Source of the DNA: Gordius sp. MW1
Lineage: Eukaryota; Nematomorpha; Gordioida; Gordea; Gordiidae
Length of the DNA: 64,000 nt
Assembly: GCA_964036665.1 (NCBI GenBank)
Contig: OZ038527.1
Coordinates: 12,121,835-12,185,834, forward strand
Direction of reading: 5' to 3'
The first letter of the stretch is position 1; the number at the start of each line of letters is the position of its first letter. A model generated the notes under the pieces. It was not told the origin of the DNA. It did no database searches and saw nothing but the letters and a program-made list of their open reading frames with translations. Position numbers and translations under genes: made by a program. Below, piece by piece: positions 49,778 through 62,983 of this stretch.

Positions 49778-52107
49778 TTTTTATTATGGAAACAACGTCT
49801 GAAAACGACAACTTTCATCGGATGAATACGGTTGAATAAAAAAATGTGAAAATTTTTGAGGTAAAAATATTTATTTTTTTCGATTCTATATGAAAGATCT
49901 TGAAAAAATATATAAAAGTAAGCCGATTTGAGAATCCTATTATCCTCGATTGACTTCCGAAAAGAGGTTTTAAGCTGCGAGAACTATCATTTTGACAAAA
50001 CAACGTTTTATTGTTGCGATTAGTTTGTTGTATCGCAACGTGAGTGCTTAATTTTTGAAAATTGCTCTATGCGATCATGATTTCAAAGTAATAGTTTTCT
50101 GATTCTGATAAATTTTTACTTTTTATCATGGAAACAACGTCTGAAAACGACAACTTTCATCGGATGAATACGGTTGAATAAAAAAATGTGAAAAATTTTG
50201 AGGTAAAAATATTTATTTTTTTCGATTCTATGTGAAAGAGCGTAAAAAAATATATAAAAATAAGCCAATTTGAGAATCCTATTATCCTCGATTGACTTCC
50301 GAAAAGAGGCTTTAAGTTGCGAGAACTATCATTTTGACAAAAGACAACGTTTTACTGTTGCGATTAGTTTGTTGTATCGCAACGTGAGTGCTTAATTTTT
50401 GAAAATTGCTCTATGCTATCATTATTTCAAAGTAATAGTTTTCTGATTCTGATAAATTTTTACTTTTTATCATGGAAACAACGTCTGAAAACGACAACTT
50501 TCATCGGATGAATACGGTTGAATAAAAAAATGTGAAAAATTTTGAGGTAAAAATATTCATTTGTTTCGATTCTATGTGAAAGAGCTTGAAAAAATATATA
50601 AAAGTAAGCCGATTTGAGAATCCTATTATCCTCGATTGACTTCCGAAAAGAGGTTTTAAGCTGCAAGAACTATCATTTTGACAAAAGACAACGTTTTTTG
50701 TTGCGATTAGTTTGTTGTATCGCAACGTGAGTGCTTAATTTTTGAAAATTGCTCTATGCGATCATGATTTCAAAGTAATAGTTTTCTGATTCTGATAAAT
50801 TTTTACTTTTTATCATGGAAACAACGTCTGAAAACGACAACTTTCATCGGATGAATACAGTTGAATAAAAAAATGTGAAAAATTTTGAGGTAAAAATATT
50901 TGTTTTTTTCGATTCTATGTGAAAGAGCTTGAAAAAATATATAAAAGTAAGCCGATTTGAGAATCCTATTATCCTCGATTGACTTCCGAAAAGAGGTTTT
51001 AAGCTGCGAGAACTATCATTTTGACAAAAGACAACGTTTTATTGTTGCGATTAGTTTGTTGTATCGCAACGTGAGTGCTTAATTTTTGAAAATTGCTCTA
51101 TGCGATCATGATTTCAAAGTAATAGTTTTCTGATTCTGATAAATTTTTACTTTTTATCATGGAAACAACGTCTGAAAACGACAACTTTCATCGGATGAAT
51201 ACGGTTGAATAAAAAAATGTGAAAAATTTTGAGGTAAAAATATTCATTTGTTTCGATTCTATGTGAAAGAGCTTGAAAAAATATATAAAAGTAAGCCGAT
51301 TTGAGAATCCTATTATCCTCGATTGACTTCCGAAAAGAGGTTTTAAGCTGCGAGAACTATCATTTTGACAAAAGACAACGTTTTATTGTTGCGATTAGTT
51401 TGTTGTATCGCAACGTGAGTGCTTAATTTTTGAAAATTGCTCTATGCGATCATGATTTCAAAGTAATAGTTTTCTGATTCTGATAAATTTTTACTTTTTA
51501 TCATGGAAACAACTTCTGAAAACGACAACTTTCATCGGATGAATACGGTTGAATAAAAAAATGTGAAAAATTTTGAGGTAAAAATATTTATTTTTTTCGA
51601 TTCTATGTGAAAGAGCTTGAAAAAATATATAAAAGTAAGCCGATTTGAGAATCCTATTATCCTCGATTGACTTCCGAAAAGAGGTTTTAAGCTGCGAGAA
51701 CTATCATTTTGACAAAAGACAACGTTTTATTGTTGCGATTAGTTTGTTGTATCGCAACGTGAGTGCTTAATTTTTGAAAATTGCTCTATGCGATCATGAT
51801 TTCAAAGTAATAGTTTTCTGATTCTGATAAATTTTTACTTTTTATCATGGAAACAACGTCTGAAAACGACAACTTTCATCGGATGAATACGGTTGAATAA
51901 AAAAATGTGAAAATTTTTGAGGTAAAAATATTTATTTTTTTCGATTCTATGTGAAAGATTTTGAAAAAATATATAAAAGTAAGCCGATTTGAGAATCCTA
52001 TTATCCTCGATTGACTTCCGAAAAGAGGTTTTAAGCTGCGAGAACTATCATTTTGACAAAAGACAACGTTTTATTGTTGCGATTAGTTTGTTGTATCGTA
52101 ACGTGAG

Positions 52108-52165
52108 TATCATGACAAAAGACAACGTTTTTTGTTGCGATTAGTTTGTTGTATCGTAACGTGAG
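52108..52165 (+). repeat. 58-bp partial monomer (shorter form)
   Basis: HOR copy 3 counterpart of 45533, at the 6575-bp offset. All three short forms thus trace to one ancestral copy. Confidence 0.9.
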
Positions 52166-55100
52166 TGCTTAATTTTTGAAAATTGCTCTATGCGATCATG
52201 ATTTCAAAGTAACAGTTTTCTGATTCTGATAAATTTTTACTTTTTATCATGGAAACAACGTCTGAAAACGACCACTTTCATCGGATGAATACGGTTGAAT
52301 AAAAAAATGTGAAAAATTTTGAGGTAAAAATATTCATTTTTTTCGATTCTATGTGAAAGAGCTTGAAAAAATATATAAAAGTAAGCCGATTTGAGAATCC
52401 TATTATCCTCGATTGACTTCCGAAAAGAGGTTTTAAGTTGCGAGAACTATCATTTTGACAAAAGACAACGTTTTATTGTTGCGGTTAGTTTGTTGTATCA
52501 AACGTGAGTGCTTAATTTTTGAAAACTGCTCTATGCAATCATGATTTCAAAGTAATAGTTTTATTCTGATAAATTTTTCTTTTTATCATGGAAACAACGT
52601 CTAAAAACGACAAATTTCATCGGATGAATACGGTTGAAAGAAAAAAATGTGAGAAATTTTGAGGTAAAAATATTCATTTTTTTTCGATTCTATGTGAAAG
52701 AGCGTAAAAAAATATATAAAAATAAGCCAATTTGAGAATACTATTATCCTGGATTGACTTCCGAAAAGAGGTTTTAAGCTGCGAGAACTATCATTTTGAC
52801 AAAAGACAACGTTTTGCTGTTGCGATTAGTTTGTTGTATCGCAACGTGAGTGCTTAATTTTTGAAAATTGCTCTATGCTATCATTATTTCAAAGTAATAG
52901 TTTTCTGATTCTGATAAATTTTTACTTTTTATCATGGAAACAACGTCTGAAAACGACAACTTTCATCGGATGAATACGGTTGAATAAAAAAATGTGAAAA
53001 ATTTTGAGGTAAAAATATTTATTTTTTTCGATTCTATGTGAAAGAGCGTAAAAAAATATATAAAAATAAGCCAATTTGAGAATCCTATTATCCTCGATTG
53101 ACTTCCGAAAAGAGGCTTTAAGTTGCGAGAACTATCATTTTGACAAAAGACAACGTTTTATTGTTGCGATTAGTTTGTTGTATCGTAACGTGAGTGCTTA
53201 ATTTTTGAAAATTGCTCTATGCGATCATGATTTCAAAGTAATAGTTTTCTGATTCTGATAAATTTTTACTTTTTATCATGGAAACAACGTCCAAAAACGA
53301 CAACTTTCATCGGATGAATACGGTTGAATAAAAAAATGTGAAAAATTTTGAGGTAACAATATTCATTTTTTTCGATTCTATGTGAAAGAGCTTGAAAAAA
53401 TATATAAAAGTAAGCCGATTTGAGAATCCTATTATCCTCGATTGACTTCCGAAAAGAGGTTTTAAGCTGCAAGAACTATCATTTTGACAAAAGACAACGT
53501 TTTTTGTTGCGATTAGTTTGTTGTATCGCAACGTGAGTGCTTAATTTTTGAAAATTGCTCTATGCGATCATGATTTCAAAGTAATAGTTTTCTGATTCTG
53601 ATAAATTTTTACTTTTTATCATGGAAACAACGTCTGAAAACGACAACTTTCATCGGATGAATACAGTTGAATAAAAAAATGTGAAAAATTTTGAGGTAAA
53701 AATATTCATTTTTTTTCGATTCTATGTGAAAGAGCTTAAAAAAATATATATAAGTAAGCCGATTTGAGAATCCTATTATCCTTGATTGACTTCCGAAAAG
53801 AGGTTTTAAGCTGCGAGAACTATCATTTTGACAAAAGACAACGTTTTATTGTTGCGATTAGTTTGTTGTATCAAACGTGAGTGCTTAATTTTTGAAAACT
53901 GCTCTATGCAATCATGATTTAAAAGTAATAGTTTTCTGATTCTGATAAATTTTTACTTTTTATCATGGAAACAACGTCTGAAAACGACAACTTTCATCGG
54001 ATGAATACGGTTGAATAAAAAAATGTGAAAAATTTTAAGGTAAAAATATTTATTTTTTTCGATTCTATGTGAAAGAGCGTAAAAAAATATATAAAAATAA
54101 GCCAATTTGAGAATCCTATTATCCTCGATTGACTTCCGAAAAGAGGCTTTAAGTTGCGAGAACTATCATTTTGACAAAAGACAACGTTTTATTGTTGCGA
54201 TTAGTTTGTTGTATCGTAACGTGAGTGCTTAATTTTTGAAAATTGCTCTATGCGATCATGATTTCAAAGTAATAGTTTTCTGATTCTGATAAATTTTTAC
54301 TTTTTATCATGGAAACAACGTCTGAAAACGACAACTTTCATCGGATGAATACGGTTGAATAAAAAAATGTGAAAATTTTTTAAAAATATTCATTTTTTTC
54401 GATTCTATGTGAAAGAGCTTGAAAAAATATATAAAAGTAAGCCGATTTGAGAATCCTATTATCCTCGATTGACTTCCGAAAAGAGGTTTTAAGCTGCGAG
54501 AACTATCATTTTGACAAAAAACAACGTTTTATTGTTGCGATTAGTTTGTTGTATCGCAACGTGAGTGCTTAATTTTTGAAAACTGCTCTATGCGATCATG
54601 ATTTCAAAGTAATAGTTTTCTGATTCTGATAAATTTTTACTTTTTATCATGGAAACAACGTCTGAAACGACAACTTTCATCGGATGAATACGGTTGAATA
54701 AAAAAATGTGAAAAATTTTGAGGTAAAAATATTCATTTTTTTTCGATTCTATGTGAAAGAGCTTAAAAAAATATATATAAGTAAGCCGATTTGAGAATCC
54801 TATTATCCTTGATTGACTTCCGAAAAGAGGTTTTAAGCTGCGAGAACTATCATTTTGACAAAAGACAACGTTTTATTGTTGCGATTAGTTTGTTGTATCA
54901 AACGTGAGTGCTTAATTTTTGAAAACTGCTCTATGCAATCATGATTTAAAAGTAATAGTTTTCTGATTCTGATAAATTTTTACTTTTTATCATGGAAACA
55001 ACGTCTGAAAACGACAACTTTCATCGGATGAATACGGTTGAATAAAAAAATGTGAAAAATTTTGAGGTAAAAATATTCATTTTTTTCGATTCTATGTGAA

Positions 55101-56284
55101 AGAGCTTGAAAAAATATATAAAAGTAAGCCGATTTGAGAATCCTATTATCCTCGATTGACTTCCGAAAAGAGGTTTTAAGCTGCGAGAACTATCATTTTG
55201 ACAAAAGACAACGTTTTATTGTTGCGATTAGTTTGTTGTATCGCAACGTGAGTGCTTAATTTTTGAAAATTGCTCTATGCGATCATGATTTCAAAGTAAT
55301 AGTTTTCTGATTCTGATAAATTTTTACTTTTTATCATGGAAACAACGTCTGAAAACGACAACTTTCATCGGATGAATACGGTTGAATAAAAATATGTGAA
55401 AAATTTTGAGGTAAAAATATTTATTTTTTTCGATTCTATGTGAAAGAGCTTGAAAAAATATATAAAAGTAAGCCGATTTGAGAATCCTATTATCCTCGAT
55501 TGACTTCCGAAAAGAGGTTTTAAGCTGCGAGAACTATCATTTTGACAAAAGACAACGTTTTATTGTTGCGATTAGTTTGTTGTATCGCAACGTGAGTGCT
55601 TAATTTTTGAAAATTGCTCTATGCGATCATGATTTCAAAGTAATAGTTTTCTGATTCTGATAAATTTTTACTTTTTATCATGGAAACAACTTCTGAAAAC
55701 GACAACTTTCATCGGATGAATACGGTTGAATAAAAAAATGTGAAAAATTTTGAGGTAAAAATATTTATTTTTTTCGATTCTATGTGAAAGAGCTTGAAAA
55801 AATATATAAAAGTAAGCCGATTTGAGAATCCTATTATCCTCGATTGACTTCCGAAAAGAGGTTTTAAGCTGCGAGAACTATCATTTTGACAAAAGACAAC
55901 GTTTTATTGTTGCGATTAGTTTGTTGTATCGCAACGTGAGTGCTTAATTTTTGAAAATTGCTCTATGCGATCATGATTTCAAAGTAATAGTTTTCTGATT
56001 CTGATAAATTTTTACTTTTTATCATGGAAACAACGTCTGAAAACGACAACTTTCATCGGATGAATACGGTTGAATAAAAAAATGTGAAAATTTTTGAGGT
56101 AAAAATATTTATTTTTTTCGATTCTATGTGAAAGATCTTGAAAAAATATATAAAAGTAAGCCGATTTGAGAATCCTATTATCCTCGATTGACTTCCGAAA
56201 AGAGGTTTTAAGCTGCGAGAACTATCATTTTGACAAAAGACAACGTTTTATTGTTGCGATTAGTTTGTTGTATCGTAACGTGAG

Positions 56285-56345
56285 TATCATTTTGACAAAA
56301 GACAACGTTTTTTGTTGCGATTAGTTTGTTGTATCGTAACGTGAG
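56285..56345 (+). repeat. 61-bp partial monomer
   Basis: HOR copy 3 counterpart of the unit at 41697, at the 14588-bp offset. Confidence 0.9.
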
Positions 56346-58059
56346 TGCTTAATTTTTGAAAATTGCTCTATGCGATCATGATTTCAAAGTAATAGTTTTC
56401 TGATTCTGATAAATTTTTACTTTTTATCATGGAAACAACGTCTGAAAACGACAACTTTCATCGGATGAATACGGTTGAATAAAAAAATGTGAAAAATTTT
56501 GAGGTAAGAATATTCATTTTTTTCGATTCTATGTGAAAGAGCTTGAAAAAATATATAAAAGTAAGCCGATTTGAGAATCCTATTATCCTCGATTGACTTC
56601 CGAAAAGAGGTTTTAAGTTGCGAGAACTATCATTTTGACAAAAGACAACGTTTTATTGTTGCGGTTAGTTTGTTGTATCAAACGTGAGTGCTTAATTTTT
56701 GAAAACTGCTCTATGCAATCATGATTTCAAAGTAATAGTTTTATTCTGATAAATTTTTCTTTTTATCATGGAAACAACGTCTAAAAACGACAAATTTCAT
56801 CGGATGAATACGGTTGAAAGAAAAAAATGTGAGAATTTTGAGGTAAAAATATTCATTTTTTTTCGATTCTATGTGAAAGAGCGTAAAAAAATATATAAAA
56901 ATAAGCCAATTTGAGAATACTATTATCCTGGATTGACTTCCGAAAAGAGGTTTTAAGCTGCGAGAACTATCATTTTGACAAAAGACAACGTTTTATTGTT
57001 GCGATTAGTTTGTTGTATCGTAATGTGAGTGCTTAATTTTTGAAAATTGCTCTATGCGATCATGATTTCAAAGTAATAGTTTTCTGATTCTGATAAATTT
57101 TTACTTTTTATCATGGAAACAACGTCTGAAAACGACAACTTTCATCGGATGAATACGGTTGAATAAAAAAATGTGAAAAATTTTGAGGTAAAAATATTCA
57201 TTTTATTCGATTCTATGTGAAAGAGCGTAAAAAAATATATAAAAATAAGCCAATTTGAGAATCCTATTATCCTCGATTGACTTCCGAAAATAGGTTTTAA
57301 GTTGCGAGAACTGTCATTTTGACAAAAGACAACGTTTTATTGTTGCGATTAGTTCGTTGTATCAAACGAAAGTGCTTAATTTTTGAAAATGCTCTATGCG
57401 ATCATGATTTCAAAGTAATAGTTTTCTGATTCTGATAAATTTTTACTTTTTATCATGGAAACAACTTCTGAAAACGACAACTTTTATCGGATGAATACGG
57501 TTGAATAAAAAAATGTGAAAAATTTTGAGGTAAAAATATTTATTTTTTTCGATTCTATGTGAAAGAGCTTGAAAAAATATATAAAAGTAAGCCGATTTGA
57601 GAATCCTATTATCCTCGATTGACTTCCGAAAAGAGGTTTTAAGCTGCGAGAACTATCATTTTGACAAAAGACAACGTTTTATTGTTGCGATTAGTTTGTT
57701 GTATCGCAACGTGAGTGCTTAATTTTTGAAAATTGCTCTATGCGATCATGATTTCAAAGTAATAGTTTTCTGATTCTGATAAATTTTTACTTTTTATTAT
57801 GGAAACAACGTCTGAAAACGACAACTTTCATCGGATGAATACGGTTGAATAAAAAAATGTGAAAATTTTTGAGGTAAAAATATTTATTTTTTTCGATTCT
57901 ATATGAAAGATCTTGAAAAAATATATAAAAGTAAGCCGATTTGAGAATCCTATTATCCTCGATTGACTTCCGAAAAGAGGTTTTAAGCTGCGAGAACTAT
58001 CATTTTGACAAAAGACAACGTTTTATTGTTGCGATTAGTTTGTTGTATCGTAACGTGAG

Positions 58060-58120
58060 TATCATTTTGACAAAAGACAACGTTTTTTGTTGCGATTAGT
58101 TTGTTGTATCGTAACGTGAG
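58060..58120 (+). repeat. 61-bp partial monomer at a block junction
   Basis: Follows the end of HOR copy 3 directly. The sequence after it switches to the block that resembles 19.6-21.2 kb, so this unit sits at or near a recombination joint. Confidence 0.85.
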
Positions 58121-59076
58121 TGCTTAATTTTTGAAAATTGCTCTATGCGATCATGATTTCAAAGTAATAGTTTTCTGATTCTGATAAATTTTTACTTTTT
58201 ATCATGGAAACAACGTCTGAAAACGACAACTTTCATCGGATGAATACGGTTGAATACAAAAATGTGAAAAATTTTGAGGTAAAAATATTCATTTTTTTCG
58301 ATTCTATGTGAAAGAGCGTAAAAAAATATATAAAAATAAGCCAATTTGAGAATACTATTATCCTGGATTGACTTCCGAAAAGAGGTTTTAAGCTGCGAGA
58401 ACTATCATTTTGACAAAAGACAACGTTTTATTGTTGCGATTAGTTTGTTGTATCGTAATGTGAGTGCTTAATTTTTGAAAATTGCTCTATGCGATCATGA
58501 TTTCAAAGTAATAGTTTTCTGATTCTGATAAATTTTTACTTTTTATCATGGAAACAACGTCTGAAAACGACAACTTTCATCGGATGAATACGGTTGAATA
58601 AAAAAATGTGAAAAATTTTGAGGTAAAAATATTCATTTTATTCGATTCTATGTGAAAGAGCGTAAAAAAATATATAAAAATAAGCCAATTTGAGAATCCT
58701 ATTATCCTCGATTGACTTCCGAAAATAGGTTTTAAGTTGCGAGAACTGTCATTTTGACAAAAGACAACGTTTTATTGTTGCGATTAGTTCGTTGTATCAA
58801 ACGAAAGTGCTTAATTTTTGAAAATGCTCTATGCGATCATGATTTCAAAGTAATAGTTTTCTGATTCTGATAAATTTTTACTTTTTATCATGGAAACAAC
58901 GTCTGAAAACGACAACTTTCATCGGATGAATACGGTTGAATTAAAAAATGTGAAAAACTTTAAGGTAAAATTCATTTTTTTCGATTCTATGTGAAAGAGC
59001 TTGAAAAAATATATAAAAGTAAGCCGATTTGAGAATCCTATTATCCTCGATTGACTTCCGAAAAGAGGTTTTAAGC

Positions 59077-59092
59077 TGCGAGAATGTTGCGA
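59077..59092 (+). repeat. 30-bp monomer deletion junction
   Basis: Junction between 59084 and 59085, within the block that resembles 19.6-21.2 kb; it corresponds to the junction at 20412. Confidence 0.85.
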
Positions 59093-59734
59093 TTAGTTTG
59101 TTGTATCGTAACGTGAGTGCTTAATTTTTGAAAATTGCTCTATGCGATCATGATTTAAAAGTAATAGTTTTCTGATTCTGATAAATTTTTACTTTTTATC
59201 ATGGAAACAACGTCTGAAAACGACAACTTTCATCGGATGAATACGGTTGAATAAAAAAATGTGAAAAATTTTGAGGTAAAAATATTCATTTTTTTCAATT
59301 CTATGTGAAAGAGCTTGAAAAAATATATAAAAGTAAGCCGATTTGAGAATCCTATTATACTCGATTGACTTCCGAAAAGAGGTTTTAAGCTGCGAGAACT
59401 ATCATTTTGACAAAAGACAACGTTTTATTGTTGCGATTAGTTTGTTGTATCGCAACGTGAGTGCTTAATTTTTGAAAATTGCTCTATGCGATCATGATTT
59501 CAAAGTAATAGTTTTCTGATTCTGATAAATTTTTACTTTTTATCATGGAAACAACGTCTGAAAACGACAACTTTCATCGGATGAATAAGGTTGAATAAAA
59601 AAATGTGAAAAACTTTGAGGTAAAAATATTAATTTTTTTCGATTCTATGTGAAAGAGCTTGAAAAAATATATAAAAGTAAGCCGATTTGAGAATCCTATT
59701 ATCCTCGATTGACTTCCGAAAAGAGGTTTTAAGC

Positions 59735-59750
59735 TGCGAGAATGTTGCGA
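59735..59750 (+). repeat. 30-bp monomer deletion junction
   Basis: Junction between 59742 and 59743; it corresponds to the junction at 21070 in the distant related block. Confidence 0.85.
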
Positions 59751-61833
59751 TTAGTTTGTTGTATCGTAACGTGAGTGCTTAATTTTTGAAAATTGCTCTA
59801 TGCGATCATGATTTAAAAGTAATAGTTTTCTGATTCTGATAAATTTTTACTTTTTATCATGGAAACAACGTCTGAAAACGACAACTTTCATCGGATGAAT
59901 ACGGTTGAATAAAAAAATGTGAAAAATTTTTAAAAATATTCATTTTTTTCGATTCTATGTGAAAGAGCTTGAAAAAATATATAAAAGTAAGCCGATTTGA
60001 GAATCCTATTATCCTCGATTGACTTCCGAAAAGAGGTTTTAAGCTGCGAGAACTATCATTTTGACAAAAAACAACGTTTTATTGTTGCGATTAGTTTGTT
60101 GTATCGCAACGTGAGTGCTTAATTTTTGAAAACTGCTCTATGCGATCATGATTTCAAAGTAATAGTTTTCTGATTCTGATAAATTTTTACTTTTTATCAT
60201 GGAAACAACGTCTGAAACGACAACTTTCATCGGATGAATACGGTTGAATAAAAAAACGTGAAAAATTTTGAGGTAAAAATATTCATTTTATTTCGATTCT
60301 ATGTGAAAGAGCTTAAAAAAATATATATAAGTAAGCCGATTTGAGAATCCTATTATCCTTGATTGACTTCCGAAAAGAGGTTTTAAGCTGCGAGAACTAT
60401 CATTTTGACAAAAGACAACGTTTTATTGTTGCGATTAGTTTGTTGTATCAAACGTGAGTGCTTAATTTTGAAAACTGCTCTATGCAATCATGATTTAAAA
60501 GTAATAGTTTTCTGATTCTGATAAATTTTTACTTTTTATCATGGAAACAACGTCTGAAAACGACAACTTTCATCGGATGAATACGGTTGAATAAAAAAAT
60601 GTGAAAAATTTTGAGGTAAAAATATTCATTTTTTTCGATTCTATGTGAAAGAGCTTGAAAAAATATATAAAAGTAAGCCGATTTGAGAATCCTATTATCT
60701 TTGATTGACTTCCGAAAAGAGGTTTTAAGCTGCGAGAACTATCATTTTGACAAAAGACAACGTTTTATTGTTGCGATTAGTTTGTTGTATCGCAACGTGA
60801 GTGCTTAATTTTTGAAAATTGCTCTATGCGATCATGATTTCAAAGTAATAGTTTTCTGATTCTGATAAATTTTTACTTTTTATCATGGAAACAACGTCTG
60901 AAAACGACAACTTTCATCGGATGAATACGGTTGAATAAAAAAATGTGAAAAATTTTGAGGTAAAAATATTTATTTTTTTCGATTCTATGTGAAAGAGCTT
61001 GAAAAAATATATAAAAGTAAGCCGATTTGAGAATCCTATTATCCTCGATTGACTTCCGAAAAGAGGTTTTAAGCTGCGAGAACTATCATTTTGACAAAAG
61101 ACAACGTTTTATTGTTGCGATTAGTTTGTTGTATCGCAACGTGAGTGCTTAATTTTTGAAAATTGCTCTATGCGATCATGATTTCAAAGTAATAGTTTTC
61201 TGATTCTGATAAATTTTTACTTTTTATCATGGAAACAACTTCTGAAAACGACAACTTTCATCGGATGAATACGGTTGAATAAAAAAATGTGAAAAATTTT
61301 GAGGTAAAAATATTTATTTTTTTCGATTCTATGTGAAAGAGCTTGAAAAAATATATAAAAGTAAGCCGATTTGAGAATCCTATTATCCTCGATTGACTTC
61401 CGAAAAGAGGTTTTAAGCTGCGAGAACTATCATTTTGACAAAAGACAACGTTTTATTGTTGCGATTAGTTTGTTGTATCGCAACGTGAGTGCTTAATTTT
61501 TGAAAATTGCTCTATGCGATCATGATTTCAAAGTAATAGTTTTCTGATTCTGATAAATTTTTACTTTTTATCATGGAAACAACGTCTGAAAACGACAACT
61601 TTCATCGGATGAATACGGTTGAATAAAAAAATGTGAAAATTTTTGAGGTAAAAATATTTATTTTTTTCGATTCTATGTGAAAGATCTTGAAAAAATATAT
61701 AAAAGTAAGCCGATTTGAGAATCCTATTATCCTCGATTGACTTCCGAAAAGAGGTTTTAAGCTGCGAGAACTATCATTTTGACAAAAGACAACGTTTTAT
61801 TGTTGCGATTAGTTTGTTGTATCGTAACGTGAG

Positions 61834-61894
61834 TATCATTTTGACAAAAGACAACGTTTTTTGTTGCGATTAGTTTGTTGTATCGTAACGTGAG
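61834..61894 (+). repeat. 61-bp partial monomer
   Basis: Pairs with 56285 at an offset of 5549 bp, as part of the 54.4-57.2 kb block repeated at 59.9-62.7 kb. Confidence 0.9.
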
Positions 61895-62922
61895 TGCTTA
61901 ATTTTTGAAAATTGCTCTATGCGATCATGATTTCAAAGTAATAGTTTTCTGATTCTGATAAATTTTTACTTTTTATCATGGAAACAACGTCTGAAAACGA
62001 CAACTTTCATCGGATGAATACGGTTGAATAAAAAAATGTGAAAAATTTTGAGGTAAAAATATTCATTTTTTTCGATTCTATGTGAAAGAGCTTGAAAAAA
62101 TATATAAAAGTAAGCCGATTTGAGAATCCTATTATCCTCGATTGACTTCCGAAAAGAGGTTTTAAGTTGCGAGAACTATCATTTTGACAAAAGACAACGT
62201 TTTATTGTTGCGGTTAGTTTGTTGTATCAAACGTGAGTGCTTAATTTTTGAAAACTGCTCTATGCAATCATGATTTCAAAGTAATAGTTTTATTCTGATA
62301 AATTTTTCTTTTTATCATGGAAACAACGTCTAAAAACGACAAATTTCATCGGATGAATACGGTTGAAAGAAAAAAATGTGAGAATTTTGAGGTAAAAATA
62401 TTCATTTTTTTTCGATTCTATGTGAAAGAGCGTAAAAAAATATATAAAAATAAGCCAATTTGAGAATACTATTATCCTGGATTGACTTCCGAAAAGAGGT
62501 TTTAAGCTGCGAGAACTATCATTTTGACAAAAGACAACGTTTTATTGTTGCGATTAGTTTGTTGTATCGTAATGTGAGTGCTTAATTTTTGAAAATTGCT
62601 CTATGCGATCATGATTTCAAAGTAATAGTTTTCTGATTCTGATAAATTTTTACTTTTTATCATGGAAACAACGTCTGAAAACGACAACTTTCATCGGATG
62701 AATACGGTTGAATAAAAAAATGTGAAAATTTTTGAGGTAAAAATATTTATTTTTTTTGATTCTATGTGAAAGATCTTGAAAAAATATATAAAAGTAAGCC
62801 GATTTGAGAATCCTATTATCCTCGATTGACTTCCGAAAAGAGGTTTTAAGCTGCGAGAACTATCATTTTGAAAAAAGACAACGTTTTATTGTTGCGATTA
62901 GTTTGTTGTATCGTAACGTGAG

Positions 62923-62983
62923 TATCATTTTGACAAAAGACAACGTTTTTTGTTGCGATTAGTTTGTTGTATCGTAACGTGAG
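62923..62983 (+). repeat. 61-bp partial monomer
   Basis: Lies 1089 bp after the previous one, i.e. three monomers plus 61 bp. The short block between them was therefore duplicated locally with the partial unit. Confidence 0.9.

Larger units (their letters stand above)
49778..57790 (+). repeat. 8.0-kb higher-order repeat, copy 3
   Basis: Runs 8013 bp from TTTTTATTATGG at 49778 to the next at 57791. Up to about 55.17 kb it pairs with copy 2 at 6575 bp (for example 54376 with 47801). From about 55.2 to 58.0 kb it pairs with copy 1 at 14588 bp: the partial unit 56285 with 41697, GTGAGAATTTTGAGG at 56829 with 42241, and ATATGAAAGATCTTG at 57901 with 43313. It therefore retains the four monomers lost from copy 2. 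Differences from the other copies are scattered single bases. Confidence 0.88.
58320..59930 (+). repeat. Block shared with 19.63-21.24 kb and 23.68-25.28 kb
   Basis: The order of rare variants is the same as in the 4042-bp HOR: ATCCTGGATTG, CGTAATGTGAG, TTCATTTTATTCG, CGAAAATAGG with AACTGTCATT, AGTTCGTTGTATCAAACGAAAG, GTTGAATTAAAAAATG with ACTTTAAGGTAAAATTC, the first 30-bp deletion, TTTTTTTCAATTC, ATGAATAAGG and the second 30-bp deletion. One marker, CGGTTGAATT, is at 20261 and 58933, 38672 bp apart. Confidence 0.85.
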
